64,000 nucleotides of DNA from Corallococcus interemptor (GCF_003668875.1 NZ_RAWM01000027.1:20362-84361), one strand, 5' to 3'; counted from the first letter of the stretch, positions 1-12,041 are shown. The notes: a model not told the origin generated them from the sequence alone. Numbers and translations are program-made.

Positions 1-2904
<2,904 letters not shown>

Positions 2905-2907
2905 GCC

Positions 2908-4368
2908 ATGGGCAAGCCCACGGGTTTCATGGAGTGGCAGCGCGTGCCCGCGCCCAAGCGGGACAAGGTGGAGCGCCTGGAGGACTGGCGCGAATTGCAC
3001 CTGCCGCTGGCGGCGGACGAGGCGAAGCGGCAGGCGGGGCGCTGCATGGACTGCGGCATCCCCTTCTGCCACCAGGGCTGTCCCCTGGGGAACCTCATCC
3101 CGGACTTCAACGACGCGGTGTACCGGGGCCAGTGGAAGGAGGCGTACCAGGTGCTCAGCCGCACCAACACCTTCCCGGAGTTCACCGGACGGCTGTGCCC
3201 CGCGCCGTGCGAGGCCGCGTGCGTGCTGGCCATCGACCGGGACGCGGTCACCATCGAGCAGATGGAGAAGGAGATCTCCGAACGCGCCTTCGCGGAGGGC
3301 TGGGTGAAGGCGAGGCCTCCGGCGCGCCGCACGGGCAAGCGCGTGGCGGTGGTGGGCTCCGGGCCCGCGGGCCTGGCGGCGGCGGCGCAGCTCAACGCCG
3401 CGGGACACAGCGTGACGGTGTACGAGAAGGACGCTCGCGCCGGAGGCCTGCTGCGCTACGGCATCCCGGACTTCAAGCTGGAGAAGGCGGTGCTGGACCG
3501 CCGGCTCGCGCTGATGGAGGCGGAGGGCATCGTCTTCCGCACGGGCGAGGACGCGTCCGTGACGCCGGGCTGGCGCGCGCTGCGCGAGCAGTACGACGGC
3601 GTGGTGCTGGCCCTGGGCGCGCGCAAGGCCCGCGAGCTGGACGTGCCGGGCCGCGAGCTGTCCGGCGTGCTGCAGGCCATGGACTACCTGGAGCACCAGA
3701 ACCGCGTGGTGACGGCGGGCGCGGCGCCGGACGCGCGGCTGGAGGCGCGGGGCAAGCGGGTCATCATCCTGGGCGGCGGCGACACGGGCTCGGACTGCCT
3801 GGGCACGGCGCTGCGTCAGGGCGCCGCGAGCGTGATGCAGGTGGAGCTGCTCCCCGCGCCGCCGCAGGTGCGCGCGAAGGAGAACCCGTGGCCGCGCTGG
3901 CCGCTGGTGTTCCGTACGTCCACCAGCCAGGAGGAGGGCGGCGAGCGCGCCTTCGCGATGATGACGAAGCGGCTGGAGGGCGAGGACGGCCAGCTCCAGC
4001 GCCTGCACGCCGTCCGCGTGGAGGTGCAGCGCGAGCCGGGCGGCGCCGTGAAGCTGGTGGAGGTGCCGGGCTCCGAGCAGGTCTTCGAGGTGGACCTGCT
4101 GGTGCTGGCCATGGGCTTCACCGGCCCGAACACGGACCGGCTGGCGGAGGAGCTGGGCGTGGCGCTGTCGCCGCGCGGCACGGTGCGCGTGGACGCGAAG
4201 TTCGCCACCACCGCGGCGGGCGTGTACTGCGCGGGCGACGCCAGCCGGGGCGCGAGCCTCATCGTCTGGGCGCTCGCGGACGGCCGTGAGGCGGCGCGCG
4301 CGCTGGACTCCTGGCTGTCCGGCACCGCCTCCGCGCTGCCCACGCGCGGACAGGACTGCGCCTTCTGA
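2908..4368 (+). CDS. gltD: Glutamate synthase small subunit
   Basis: A 486-residue NADPH-dependent beta subunit that feeds electrons to GltB. The N-terminal ~140 residues carry the cysteine clusters of the ferredoxin-like domain (CMDCGIPFCHQGC and CPAPCEAAC), which bind 4Fe-4S centres at the subunit interface. An FAD dinucleotide fold starts near residue 148 (VVGSGPAGLAAAAQL) and an NADPH fold near residue 283 (IILGGGDTGSDCLG). Length and order match the family. ATG start; it lies 3 bases after the gltB stop and is translationally coupled. A perfect hairpin follows the stop at 4393-4414. Confidence 0.97.
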   Translation: MGKPTGFMEWQRVPAPKRDKVERLEDWRELHLPLAADEAKRQAGRCMDCGIPFCHQGCPLGNLIPDFNDAVYRGQWKEAYQVLSRTNTFPEFTGRLCPAPCEAACVLAIDRDAVTIEQMEKEISERAFAEGWVKARPPARRTGKRVAVVGSGPAGLAAAAQLNAAGHSVTVYEKDARAGGLLRYGIPDFKLEKAVLDRRLALMEAEGIVFRTGEDASVTPGWRALREQYDGVVLALGARKARELDVPGRELSGVLQAMDYLEHQNRVVTAGAAPDARLEARGKRVIILGGGDTGSDCLGTALRQGAASVMQVELLPAPPQVRAKENPWPRWPLVFRTSTSQEEGGERAFAMMTKRLEGEDGQLQRLHAVRVEVQREPGGAVKLVEVPGSEQVFEVDLLVLAMGFTGPNTDRLAEELGVALSPRGTVRVDAKFATTAAGVYCAGDASRGASLIVWALADGREAARALDSWLSGTASALPTRGQDCAF

Positions 4369-4392
4369 CCCAGGCGCGTCGAGCTCCCGACA

Positions 4393-4414
4393 CGGCCCTC
4401 TTCCTGGAGGGCCG
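4393..4414. terminator. Hairpin between convergent gltD and lipoprotein gene
   Basis: A perfect 8-bp stem (CGGCCCTC / GAGGGCCG) with a 6-base loop lies 25 bases after the gltD stop and 48 bases beyond the stop of the convergent gene. There is no U-run on either strand, so it is at best a weak or Rho-assisted bidirectional terminator or an mRNA 3'-end stabiliser. Confidence 0.4.
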
Positions 4415-4462
4415 ATGGGGAGACACTCGACGGGCTACATCGTCCATTCCCACTGCGCGCCG

Positions 4463-6649
4463 TCAGTGGACGAGGGCCGCGGGCGGCTGGAGGAAGTCGA
4501 GCGGCAGCTCCCGCGACTGCGCCTTGAAACCGCCGCGCGCCTCCAGCAACTGCTTCACCACGCCCACGTCGCGGATGGGGCCCACCGTGAGCCCCGGCTC
4601 GGGGGAGCCGGGCGGCAGGTCCAGGGGCACGCTCCCGGACAGCGTCTCCATCCGGGACAGGTAGCCCGCATCCAGGCCGATGAACCAGCCGCACGTGGTG
4701 CAGCTGGCCAGCTCCTGGAGCCGCTGGTGCCGGCGCAGCAGGTCCGCGAACGGCCATGACGTCAACTGCGCCCCGAACTGCGCGTCCGGCACGACGTACA
4801 TGAAGCCGCTGCCGCCACCCGTGAGGAACTTGGACAGCCGCGCCGGGATGCCCGACGTGGGACTGACGTGGGTGAAGGCCAGGTTGTCCGTGCCGGAGAC
4901 GTCATTCGTCCCCGTGTCCTTGAAGTGACAGCCATTGCAGGTGTTCACGGAGAACTCCTTCCGCGCGCAGACCTCCGTGGCATCCGTGGGTGTCACGCTG
5001 AAGCCCTCCCAGTGGGTGGGAGGCCCCACCAGCGAGTTGGCGCCCACGAACGGTCTGCCATTGACGGCGCGAGGCATCGCGAAGCGCGCGGTGCACCGGG
5101 TGGAGACGGTCACCGGCTGCTCGACGCCGTTCTTGACGTGCGTGCGCACGAAGGCGTCGATGTCCGGGTCCGTCTGGGAGTCGTGGTTCGCGTCATCGGG
5201 GGTCCGCGCCATCGTGTGGACGCGCAGGAGTCCGTTGGAGGGTTTGTCCTTGCCGCTGACGGGGTTCTCGTCCGCCAGCCGGAACTCCCGCAGCTCCCAC
5301 GGAAACCCCAGGGCGCTCTCGTTGGTGCGCAGCTGGTTGAGCGCGTTTCCATTGCCCTTCCCCGGAGCCCTTCCCCGCAGGACGACGCTCTGGGTCATCT
5401 GCTGGAGCTGCGCCTTGTAGGCCACGTTGAAGGAGCCGTACGTCCCCAGCACCGCCCACTGCCGGGCCCAGGCGATGACCGGCGCGCACCCATCCCCTGG
5501 CACGCCGTACTCGAAGATGACGGTGAAGGGCTTGAGGTTGCACGTCGCCTCCGTGCCACCGCCCCACGGCGAGGGGCGCGTCAGCCCGAAGAGGAACCGC
5601 AGCTCCCCTGGGTCGCTCGGCTTGCCGTCGGAGTCCCGGATGCCCGCCAGGTCGATGCGGTTGACGATGGCCAGCAGACGGAAGGGCGCGAGGTCCAGGT
5701 CCAGCGGCTTGCTCAGCGCCACCTCCCAGCGGCCCGTCGTGGGGTTCTGCTGGAGGGTGGACGTCGCGCCGCTCGCGGTGGCCCAGGGGGCAATCACTTC
5801 GTCATACATCTTGCGGCGCGCGGGCACCGTGTCGCCGTTGGCCTGGAAGTCATTGAGCCACAGCGACAACCAGCTCAGCACGAAGGCCTCTGGCCGCGCG
5901 CCGGAGCCCTGGGCCATCTCCCGCATCAGGTGCGCGAAGGTCCACACCCCGCCTTTGGTTCCCGCGCCGGTGCACGGGTCCCACGTGCGCGCCGGGTCCA
6001 GCACCACGGCCGGGTCGCGGATCATCAGCGTCCGCTCCCACGAGGACTGGGTGGAGGCCGGCAGCAGGGGGCAGCTCGTGACCGGCACCTTGGAACCCCA
6101 CCCGAAGGACTCCGCGTCCATGGGGAGCCCCTGGTAGCGGGCGACCGGGTGGCGGCCGTTGAAGAGGACCGTCTCCCGGGTGGTCGCGCCGAGCTCGCCC
6201 GAAGCCAGCCGGCGCTCATTCTCCTGACGGCGCTCCAGCTCCGAATCCGGGAGCCGCGCGAAGAGCGTGAAGAAGTCCGGGCCGGGGCTGGAGGGAATCG
6301 CGCCCAGCCGGGCCAGCGTGTCGGAGTGGAACAGGACCGTGGGCCGCGCCGGGTCTCCCTCCACGCGCACGAGGCTGTCCGAAAGCAGCGGATTCACCGG
6401 GGGCGGCAGCTTCACGTGCACCGCCGTCGTCTCTCCCAGGGCGGTGGGCCGCGCCAGCTTCTGGGCGAAGGTGCTGGCGACGGACGCACCGTCCACGAAG
6501 GGCAGCGCGTCCAGGCTCGTGGTGTCCCCCCGGGACGCCTCCGCGGCGTCCTGACGCCCGGGCTCCTGTACCGGCTCCTTCGCGCAACCGCTCACCGCCA
6601 GCACGGCTCCCAGGACGGCGATTCTCAACTCCTCGCACTTCCGAAACAT
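4463..6649 (-). CDS. Large lipoprotein with CxxCH motif, tandem paralogue copy 1
   Basis: A 728-residue predicted lipoprotein of unknown function. I start it at the ATG at 6649, which has GGGGGAA just upstream and is followed by a hydrophobic stretch ending in VSGC, a usable lipobox; the open frame extends 86 codons further upstream without signal-like features. Near the C-terminus Cys571, Cys574 and His575 form a CNGCH motif of the c-type haem kind, followed by a conserved KDTGTND segment and a second Cys pair (CTTC). The next gene is a close paralogue over its full length, with long nearly identical blocks in the middle. One CxxCH suggests a monohaem redox role or a vestigial cytochrome domain, but no axial Met is obvious. 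Function not recognised. Confidence 0.85.
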   Translation of the reverse strand: MFRKCEELRIAVLGAVLAVSGCAKEPVQEPGRQDAAEASRGDTTSLDALPFVDGASVASTFAQKLARPTALGETTAVHVKLPPPVNPLLSDSLVRVEGDPARPTVLFHSDTLARLGAIPSSPGPDFFTLFARLPDSELERRQENERRLASGELGATTRETVLFNGRHPVARYQGLPMDAESFGWGSKVPVTSCPLLPASTQSSWERTLMIRDPAVVLDPARTWDPCTGAGTKGGVWTFAHLMREMAQGSGARPEAFVLSWLSLWLNDFQANGDTVPARRKMYDEVIAPWATASGATSTLQQNPTTGRWEVALSKPLDLDLAPFRLLAIVNRIDLAGIRDSDGKPSDPGELRFLFGLTRPSPWGGGTEATCNLKPFTVIFEYGVPGDGCAPVIAWARQWAVLGTYGSFNVAYKAQLQQMTQSVVLRGRAPGKGNGNALNQLRTNESALGFPWELREFRLADENPVSGKDKPSNGLLRVHTMARTPDDANHDSQTDPDIDAFVRTHVKNGVEQPVTVSTRCTARFAMPRAVNGRPFVGANSLVGPPTHWEGFSVTPTDATEVCARKEFSVNTCNGCHFKDTGTNDVSGTDNLAFTHVSPTSGIPARLSKFLTGGGSGFMYVVPDAQFGAQLTSWPFADLLRRHQRLQELASCTTCGWFIGLDAGYLSRMETLSGSVPLDLPPGSPEPGLTVGPIRDVGVVKQLLEARGGFKAQSRELPLDFLQPPAALVH

Positions 6650-6663
6650 ACATTTCCCCCGGC

Positions 6664-6695
6664 AATGCCAGCCTTTGCATGGACTGGCTGGCATT
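6664..6695. promoter_or_regulatory. 10-bp inverted repeat upstream of lipoprotein copy 1
   Basis: Perfect arms AATGCCAGCC and GGCTGGCATT with a 12-base gap sit 15 bases upstream of the start codon of the copy 1 gene. It could be an operator or a 5'-UTR hairpin. The paralogue has a different inverted repeat in the equivalent place. Confidence 0.4.
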
Positions 6696-6878
6696 GACTC
6701 AACGTCGCGGGGATGAAGGGCGCGCACGGACGTCCAATCCCAGACGGGCCGCAGTCCGGCCCCGGACAGGGCGCTGCCCACTCGAATGATCCGCGAGGTC
6801 CGCGCCCATTCCCTTCCCGACAGGCTCACGGCCTCGCGGGGTCCACACACTTGGAGGCCCAACGCATCACGAGGCCCG

Positions 6879-9080
6879 TCAGTGGACGCGGGCCGCGGGC
6901 GGTTCAATGAAGTCGAGCGGCAGCTCCCGAGGCTTCATCCTGAAGTCGGGGCGCAGCTCCAACAGCTGCTTCACCACGCCCACATCGCGGATGGGGCCCA
7001 CCCTGAGCGACGTCGCGGGCGAGCCGGGCGGCAGGTCCAGGGGCACGTTCCCTGCGATGGCCTCCATCCGGTTGAGGTAGCCCGCGTCCAGGTCGATGAA
7101 CCAGCCGCAGGGGGAGCAATGGGCCAGCTCCTGGAGCCGCTGGTGGCGGCGCAGCAGGTCCGCGAACGGCCACGACGTCACCTGCGCTCCAAACTGGGCG
7201 TCCGGCACGACGTACATGAAGCCCTCGCCCCCACCCGTGAGGAATTTGGACTGCCGGGCCGGGATGCCGGACGTGGGGCTGACGTGCGTGAAGGCCAGGT
7301 TGTCCACGCCCGTGAAGTCGTTGGTGCCCGTGTCCTTGAAGTGACAGCCATTGCAGGTGTTGCTGGAGAACTCCTTCCGCGCGCAGACCTCCGTGGCGCT
7401 GGTGGAGACCGCGGTGACAGCCTCCCAGTGGGTGGGCGGCACCACCAGCGAGTTGGCGCCCAGGAAGGGCCTGCCATCCATCTCACGAGGCACCGTGAAG
7501 CGGGCGGTGCAGTGGGTGGGGACGGCGACCGGCTGCTCGACGCCGTTCTTGACGAGCGTGCGCACGAAGAAGTCCACGTCGGGGTCCGTCCGGAAGTCGT
7601 GGGTCGCGTCATCCGGGGTCAGCGCCAGCGTGTGGACGCGCAGCAGCCCGTTGGAGGGGAGGTTCCTGCCGGTGCCGGGGTCCTCGTCCGCCAGGTGGAA
7701 CTCCCGCAGCTCCCATGGGAATGCCAGCGCCACCTCGTTGGTGCGGATCTGATTGAGCGCGTTGCCGTTTCCCTTGCCCGGCGCCCGTCCCCGCCGGACG
7801 CCCCCCTCCGTCATCTGCTGGAGCCGCGACCGGTAGGCTTCATCGAAGGTGGAGGACAGGCCCAACCCCACCCACTGCCGCGCCCAGCGGGTGAGGGCCT
7901 TGCACCCCTGGCCCGGCACGCCGTACTCGAAGATGACGGTGAAGGGCTTGAGGTTGCACGTCGCCTCCGTGCCACCACCCCACGGCGAGGGGCGCGTCAG
8001 CCCGAAGACGAACCGCAGCTCGCCGGGGGTGGAGGACCGGCCTCCGTATTCCGGGCTGCCCGCCAGGTCGATGCGGTTGACGATGGCCAGCAGACGGAAG
8101 GGCGCGAGGTCCAGGTCCAGCGGCCTGCTCAGCGCCACCTCCCAGCGGCCCGTCGTGGGGTTCTGCTGGAGGGTGGACGTCGCGCCGCTCGCGGTGGCCC
8201 AGGGGGCAATCACTTCGTCATACATCTTGCGGCGCGCGGGCACCGTGTCGCCGTTGGCCTGGAAGTCATTGAGCCACAGCGACAGCCAGCTCAGCACGAA
8301 GGCTTCCGGGAGTGCGCCAGAGCCCTGGGCCATCTCCCGCATCAGGTGCGCGAAGGTCCACATCCCGCCCTTCGTCCCCGCGCCAGTGCACGGGTCCCAC
8401 GTGCGCGCAGGGTCCAGCACCACGGCCGGGTCGCGGATCATCAGCGTCCGCTCCCACCAGGCCTGGGTGGAGACCGGCACCCATGGGCACGTCGTCTGGG
8501 GCACGAGCGCGCCGTGCGCGAAGGCGTCCGCGTCCATGGGGAGCCCTTCGTAACGGGCAGCCGGGTGGCGGCCGTTGAACAGGACGGTCTCCCGGCCAGG
8601 CATCCCGAACTCGCCCGAGGCCAGCCGTCGCTCGTTCTCCTCGCGGCGCTCCAGCTCCGAGTCCGGGAGCCGCGCGAAGAGCGTGAAGAAGTCCGGGCCA
8701 GGGCTGGAGCGGACCGCGCCCAGCCGCTCCAGGGTGTCGGAGTGGAACAGGACCGTGGGCCGTGCGGGGTCTCCCACCACGCGCACGAGGCTGTTGGTGA
8801 GCCCCCGGTTGGCGGGCGGCGGCAGCTTCACGTGCACCGCCGTCGTCTCCCCCAGCGCCGTGGGCCTTTTCAGCGTCTGGGCGAAGACGTCCACGACGGA
8901 CGCGCCCGGTACGGCGGGCAGCTCCGCCAGGCGGGCGGTGCGTCCTGGACCGGACTGCATGCCCGCCGGCGCCTCCTGCACTGGCGGCGGCGGCGCGGAC
9001 GCGGGCTCCTTCGAGCAGCCCCCCACCGCGAGCACGATTCCCAGGACACCGATTCTCAATTCATTGCATTTTTGAGACAT
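6879..9080 (-). CDS. Large lipoprotein with CxxCH motif, tandem paralogue copy 2
   Basis: A 733-residue paralogue of the preceding gene with the same orientation and architecture. The ATG at 9080 has a GGGGGGAGCG ribosome site and opens a lipoprotein signal ending in AVGGC. Cys576, Cys579 and His580 make the conserved CNGCH motif. Long blocks around residues 230-400 are nearly identical to copy 1, while N-terminal and middle segments diverge, which points to a fairly recent duplication or to gene conversion. The 229-base gap before copy 1 and the region upstream of copy 2 are also related. Likely exported to the envelope; substrate and partner unknown. Confidence 0.85.
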   Translation of the reverse strand: MSQKCNELRIGVLGIVLAVGGCSKEPASAPPPPVQEAPAGMQSGPGRTARLAELPAVPGASVVDVFAQTLKRPTALGETTAVHVKLPPPANRGLTNSLVRVVGDPARPTVLFHSDTLERLGAVRSSPGPDFFTLFARLPDSELERREENERRLASGEFGMPGRETVLFNGRHPAARYEGLPMDADAFAHGALVPQTTCPWVPVSTQAWWERTLMIRDPAVVLDPARTWDPCTGAGTKGGMWTFAHLMREMAQGSGALPEAFVLSWLSLWLNDFQANGDTVPARRKMYDEVIAPWATASGATSTLQQNPTTGRWEVALSRPLDLDLAPFRLLAIVNRIDLAGSPEYGGRSSTPGELRFVFGLTRPSPWGGGTEATCNLKPFTVIFEYGVPGQGCKALTRWARQWVGLGLSSTFDEAYRSRLQQMTEGGVRRGRAPGKGNGNALNQIRTNEVALAFPWELREFHLADEDPGTGRNLPSNGLLRVHTLALTPDDATHDFRTDPDVDFFVRTLVKNGVEQPVAVPTHCTARFTVPREMDGRPFLGANSLVVPPTHWEAVTAVSTSATEVCARKEFSSNTCNGCHFKDTGTNDFTGVDNLAFTHVSPTSGIPARQSKFLTGGGEGFMYVVPDAQFGAQVTSWPFADLLRRHQRLQELAHCSPCGWFIDLDAGYLNRMEAIAGNVPLDLPPGSPATSLRVGPIRDVGVVKQLLELRPDFRMKPRELPLDFIEPPAARVH

Positions 9081-9107
9081 GCGCTCCCCCCACGCGAAGC
9101 GACAGCC

Positions 9108-9124
9108 CCGTCATCCGATGACGG
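9108..9124. promoter_or_regulatory. 17-bp near-perfect palindrome upstream of lipoprotein copy 2
   Basis: CCGTCATC and GATGACGG flank a single base, 28 bases upstream of the copy 2 start codon. The compact dyad looks more like a protein-binding operator than an RNA hairpin. The surrounding sequence aligns with the DNA upstream of copy 1, but this dyad is not conserved there. Confidence 0.4.
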
Positions 9125-9296
9125 TCCTTGTCTCAACGCCGAGGGCGCGCATGCATGACCGGAGGCCCACCGCACGGCAGGTCGCAGTCAGGCCCCGGAC
9201 AGGGCGATGCCCGCGTGAATGATCAGCGGGCACCGCGCGCATCCCCTTCCCGACAGGTTCCCCGCCTCGCGGGGTCCGCACGCCTGGGCCCCGGCT

Positions 9297-10685
9297 TTAC
9301 GCGGGCACGGGCGCCACGGGCTCCGGCGAAGCGGCGTGCTCCGGGACGGAGGGCGCGGGCGGCGTGGGCACGGCGAGCGCGGCGGTGGGGACCTCGCCCA
9401 CGGTCTCGCCGTGCTGGCTCAGGTCCAGGCCCAGTTCCTCCTGCTCACGGGTGACGCGCAGCGGGACGATGCGGTCCACGAGCTTGTAGAGCAGGTACGA
9501 GCCCACGAAGGAGAAGACGGAGACGACGGCCAGCGCCAGCATGTGCATGAGGAAGGTGCGCGTGGTGCCGTGGATGAGGCCCACGTCCTTGGCGAGCACG
9601 CCGGTGAGAATCATCCCGACGATGCCGCCCAGGCCGTGGCAGGGGAACACGTCCAGCGTGTCGTCCAGGGCGGTGCGGCTCTTGAAGTGCACGGCGGCGT
9701 TGCTGACGAAGCTGGCGACCAGGCCCACCACGATGCTCTGCCCCACGGTGATGAAGCCCGCGGCGGGCGTGACGGCGACCAGGCCCACCACCGCGCCCAC
9801 GCAGGCGCCCATGGCGCTGGGCTTGCGGCCGCGCAGCCAGTCAAAGGCGATCCACCCGAGCATCGCGGCGGCGGAGGCGGTGTTGGTGGTGGCGAAGGCC
9901 AGCGTGGCCAGGGACGACGCGGACAGGGCGGAGCCCGCGTTGAAGCCGAACCAGCCGAACCACAGCATGCCCGTGCCGAGCATCACGAAGGGCACGTTGG
10001 CGGGAGCGTGCGTGGCGTGCGTCAGGTGCACCTGGCGGCGGCCGAGCACGATGGCGCCCGCGAGCGCGGCGAGGCCCGCGGACATGTGCACCACGGTGCC
10101 GCCGGCGAAGTCGAGCACGCCCCACTGGCGCAGGAAGCCCTCGGGGTGCCACGTCCAGTGGGCGAGCGGCGCGTAGATGAAGAGGCTGAAGAGCACCATG
10201 AAGAGCAGGTACGCCTTGAAGCGCACGCGCTCCGCGAACGCGCCGGTGATGAGCGCCGGGGTGATGATGGCGAACTTGAGCTGGAAGAGCGCGAAGAGCA
10301 GCAGCGGCACGGTGGGCGCCAGGTCCGGGTGCGTCTCACCGCCCACGCCGCTGAACATGAAGAAGGTGCGCGGGTCGCCGATGAAGCCGTGGAAGCTGTC
10401 GCCGAAGCACAGGCTGAAGCCCACCACGACCCAGAGCACGCTGATGACGGCCATGGCGATGAAGCTCTGCATCAGCGTGGAGACGACGTTCTTCAGCCGC
10501 ACCATGCCGCCGTAGAAGAACGACAGGCCGGGCGTCATCAGCAGCACCAGCGCTGTGGCGGTGAGCAGCCACGCGGTGTCCGCCGGGTTGATGGGACCGC
10601 CCTGCTTCACCTGCGCCGCCGGGGTCACCAGCAGGCCCGCCACCCCCACCGCCACCAGCAGGACCATCGCCATCCACTTCTGCAT
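9297..10685 (-). CDS. amt: Ammonium transporter, Amt family
   Basis: A 462-residue inner-membrane channel for ammonium/ammonia uptake. An N-terminal signal-like helix is followed by the family pattern of about 11 membrane spans, including the PGLSFFYGG segment, the pore-histidine segment HMSAGLAAL and the second pore-histidine segment HGLGGIVG. The last ~60 residues form a longer, Ala/Pro-rich cytoplasmic tail than usual. ATG start with GGAGAGG seven bases upstream. No glnK/glnB gene lies beside it in the window, which is unusual because amt is often paired with one. Nearby gltBD suggests shared nitrogen-linked use. Confidence 0.96.
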   Translation of the reverse strand: MQKWMAMVLLVAVGVAGLLVTPAAQVKQGGPINPADTAWLLTATALVLLMTPGLSFFYGGMVRLKNVVSTLMQSFIAMAVISVLWVVVGFSLCFGDSFHGFIGDPRTFFMFSGVGGETHPDLAPTVPLLLFALFQLKFAIITPALITGAFAERVRFKAYLLFMVLFSLFIYAPLAHWTWHPEGFLRQWGVLDFAGGTVVHMSAGLAALAGAIVLGRRQVHLTHATHAPANVPFVMLGTGMLWFGWFGFNAGSALSASSLATLAFATTNTASAAAMLGWIAFDWLRGRKPSAMGACVGAVVGLVAVTPAAGFITVGQSIVVGLVASFVSNAAVHFKSRTALDDTLDVFPCHGLGGIVGMILTGVLAKDVGLIHGTTRTFLMHMLALAVVSVFSFVGSYLLYKLVDRIVPLRVTREQEELGLDLSQHGETVGEVPTAALAVPTPPAPSVPEHAASPEPVAPVPA

Positions 10686-10854
10686 CGCCGCACCTCTCCA
10701 GAGAGCTGACGCAATGCAGTGTAGGCCTGGGAGGAGCTAACTTCAATTGGTCCTAGGATAAATTCGCATGAAATAAGCATAAAGTCTTCGATTCTGAACC
10801 TAAAACCCACCACTGATATTTTAGGCAGCAACCATCAAGGCAGGCCCCTGGCGG
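10686..10854. promoter_or_regulatory. AT-rich upstream region of amt
   Basis: A short A+T-rich block (about 10740-10825) in an otherwise ~70% GC window lies upstream of amt and after the lipoprotein pair. It probably carries the amt promoter. I looked for a sigma-54 GG-N10-GC site and did not find a convincing one; no single -10/-35 pair stands out. Confidence 0.4.
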
Positions 10855-11277
10855 CTACCTCCTGTCCAGGATGCGTCCCTGTCCATCGATCGCATAGACG
10901 GCGCCACCCTCCAGGATGGGCTCGCTCAAGCCGCAGCGTGAGGGCCGCGGGGAGAACCACACAAAGAACAGGTCGGACCCCGATTGGAGCACATGGGTGT
11001 CGTAGGTGCTCCGCCTGGAGAGACACTGCGCCATGCGCTTGTCGGGATCCTCGGTCTGGACCTCCGAGCCCGGGGGCAAGAACTCGTTCATCGCGACCTC
11101 GAGGGCGGCCATCACGGGCCCCTCCAGGTGGATGCCCTCCTTGAACGAGTTCGGAAACACCACGGCAGCGGCCTCTTCGGGAGGCGCCCACGAAGCCTTC
11201 TTCACCTTGTGATACCCGAGCAGCGAACACCCGGTCAGTGGAAGGCAGAGCAGGGTCATCCCCGTGAGCATCTTCAT
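10855..11277 (-). CDS. Small predicted lipoprotein downstream of the JAMM-like lipoprotein
   Basis: A 140-residue protein with a clear lipoprotein signal (hydrophobic stretch ending LPLTGC). The ATG at 11277 is chosen because GGGAGGTT precedes it and the signal peptide follows directly; the open frame runs further upstream only because it overlaps the preceding gene out of frame. The body has three further Cys residues and no recognisable domain. It starts 22 bases after the preceding lipoprotein gene and is surely co-transcribed. Base composition is lower in GC than neighbouring core genes. A partner or immunity-type role to the upstream protein is only a guess. Confidence 0.75.
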   Translation of the reverse strand: MKMLTGMTLLCLPLTGCSLLGYHKVKKASWAPPEEAAAVVFPNSFKEGIHLEGPVMAALEVAMNEFLPPGSEVQTEDPDKRMAQCLSRRSTYDTHVLQSGSDLFFVWFSPRPSRCGLSEPILEGGAVYAIDGQGRILDRR

Positions 11278-11299
11278 CGCGAAACCTCCCCGCGAACGG

Positions 11300-11974
11300 C
11301 TACGGCAACCATGACTGCCCCTCGAAAAGGTCAAAGCTGAAGTCCCCTGCTGTTCCGGACGCCTTCCCGATGGGGATCCACCTCCCAGCTCGCAGTGCCG
11401 ACACGACCCGGGATGAATAGTTGTAATCGTACGCAAGGCATCCGCCATTCCTGGGGCCATGGAAGAGGAGCAGTTCGTGCTCCCAGATCCTCCCGGACTT
11501 GTCCACGAAGCGAGCGGAGCCCCACGGCGACCAATCCGGCGCGTGGTTCGCCCCCATGTCCTCGCGGGAGAACTCCCAGTTGTGGGGATGCGGATGTGCA
11601 GGGCCCAGGATGACCGGGTCTCGGGTGCTGACATCGCGGAGCGCCAGCGGCACCTTGCAGTACTTCCTGCCTCCGGGCCCGTCTCCGCCCAGGTCCGAGA
11701 AGTAGCTGAGAAAGTAGGCCTCCGCTTGGGGGGAGTAGTACCAGAGCGCGCAGTACTCCTTGCCTTGCCGGCCATGCAGTGTCGACGCACCGGGCATCCG
11801 GGTCATCCGCTCACAGGCCGCTTGCGCCAGTTCCTCCCGCGTCTGGAAGGGACCCGCCAGGGGCCCCTCAACCTCGTACATGCCATTGGCGAGCTGGCGG
11901 ACACGGATGTCCGGATGCGGCGCTGAGCACCCCAACGCCACGAACAACACCATCCAGTAGAGGTTCGTTGGCAT
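11300..11974 (-). CDS. Predicted lipoprotein with JAMM/DUF4329-like metal motif
   Basis: A 224-residue protein starting at the ATG at 11974, where a short signal ends in a slightly atypical lipobox (VALGC). The middle has a KEYCALWYYS strand followed by HPHPHNWEFSREDM, close to the JAMM zinc signature (Glu, then HxH, then S-x2-D) of JAB/DUF4329-type deubiquitinase-fold proteins found in polymorphic toxin systems. Spacing between HxH and Ser is six residues rather than seven, so zinc binding is plausible but not certain. It may be a peptidase acting in the envelope or an exported toxin. A small lipoprotein gene follows 22 bases downstream. Confidence 0.7.
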   Translation of the reverse strand: MPTNLYWMVLFVALGCSAPHPDIRVRQLANGMYEVEGPLAGPFQTREELAQAACERMTRMPGASTLHGRQGKEYCALWYYSPQAEAYFLSYFSDLGGDGPGGRKYCKVPLALRDVSTRDPVILGPAHPHPHNWEFSREDMGANHAPDWSPWGSARFVDKSGRIWEHELLLFHGPRNGGCLAYDYNYSSRVVSALRAGRWIPIGKASGTAGDFSFDLFEGQSWLP

Positions 11975-12041
11975 CCACGGTTCCAAGGCAAGGTGACCGT
12001 GGATGCCTATCAAACCGCGTGCGCCCAACTCCAGCTTGGGG

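Noticed and set aside
10686..10854. A sigma-54 promoter upstream of amt.
   Set aside because: No GG-N10-GC with matching flanks was found; only near misses with wrong spacing.
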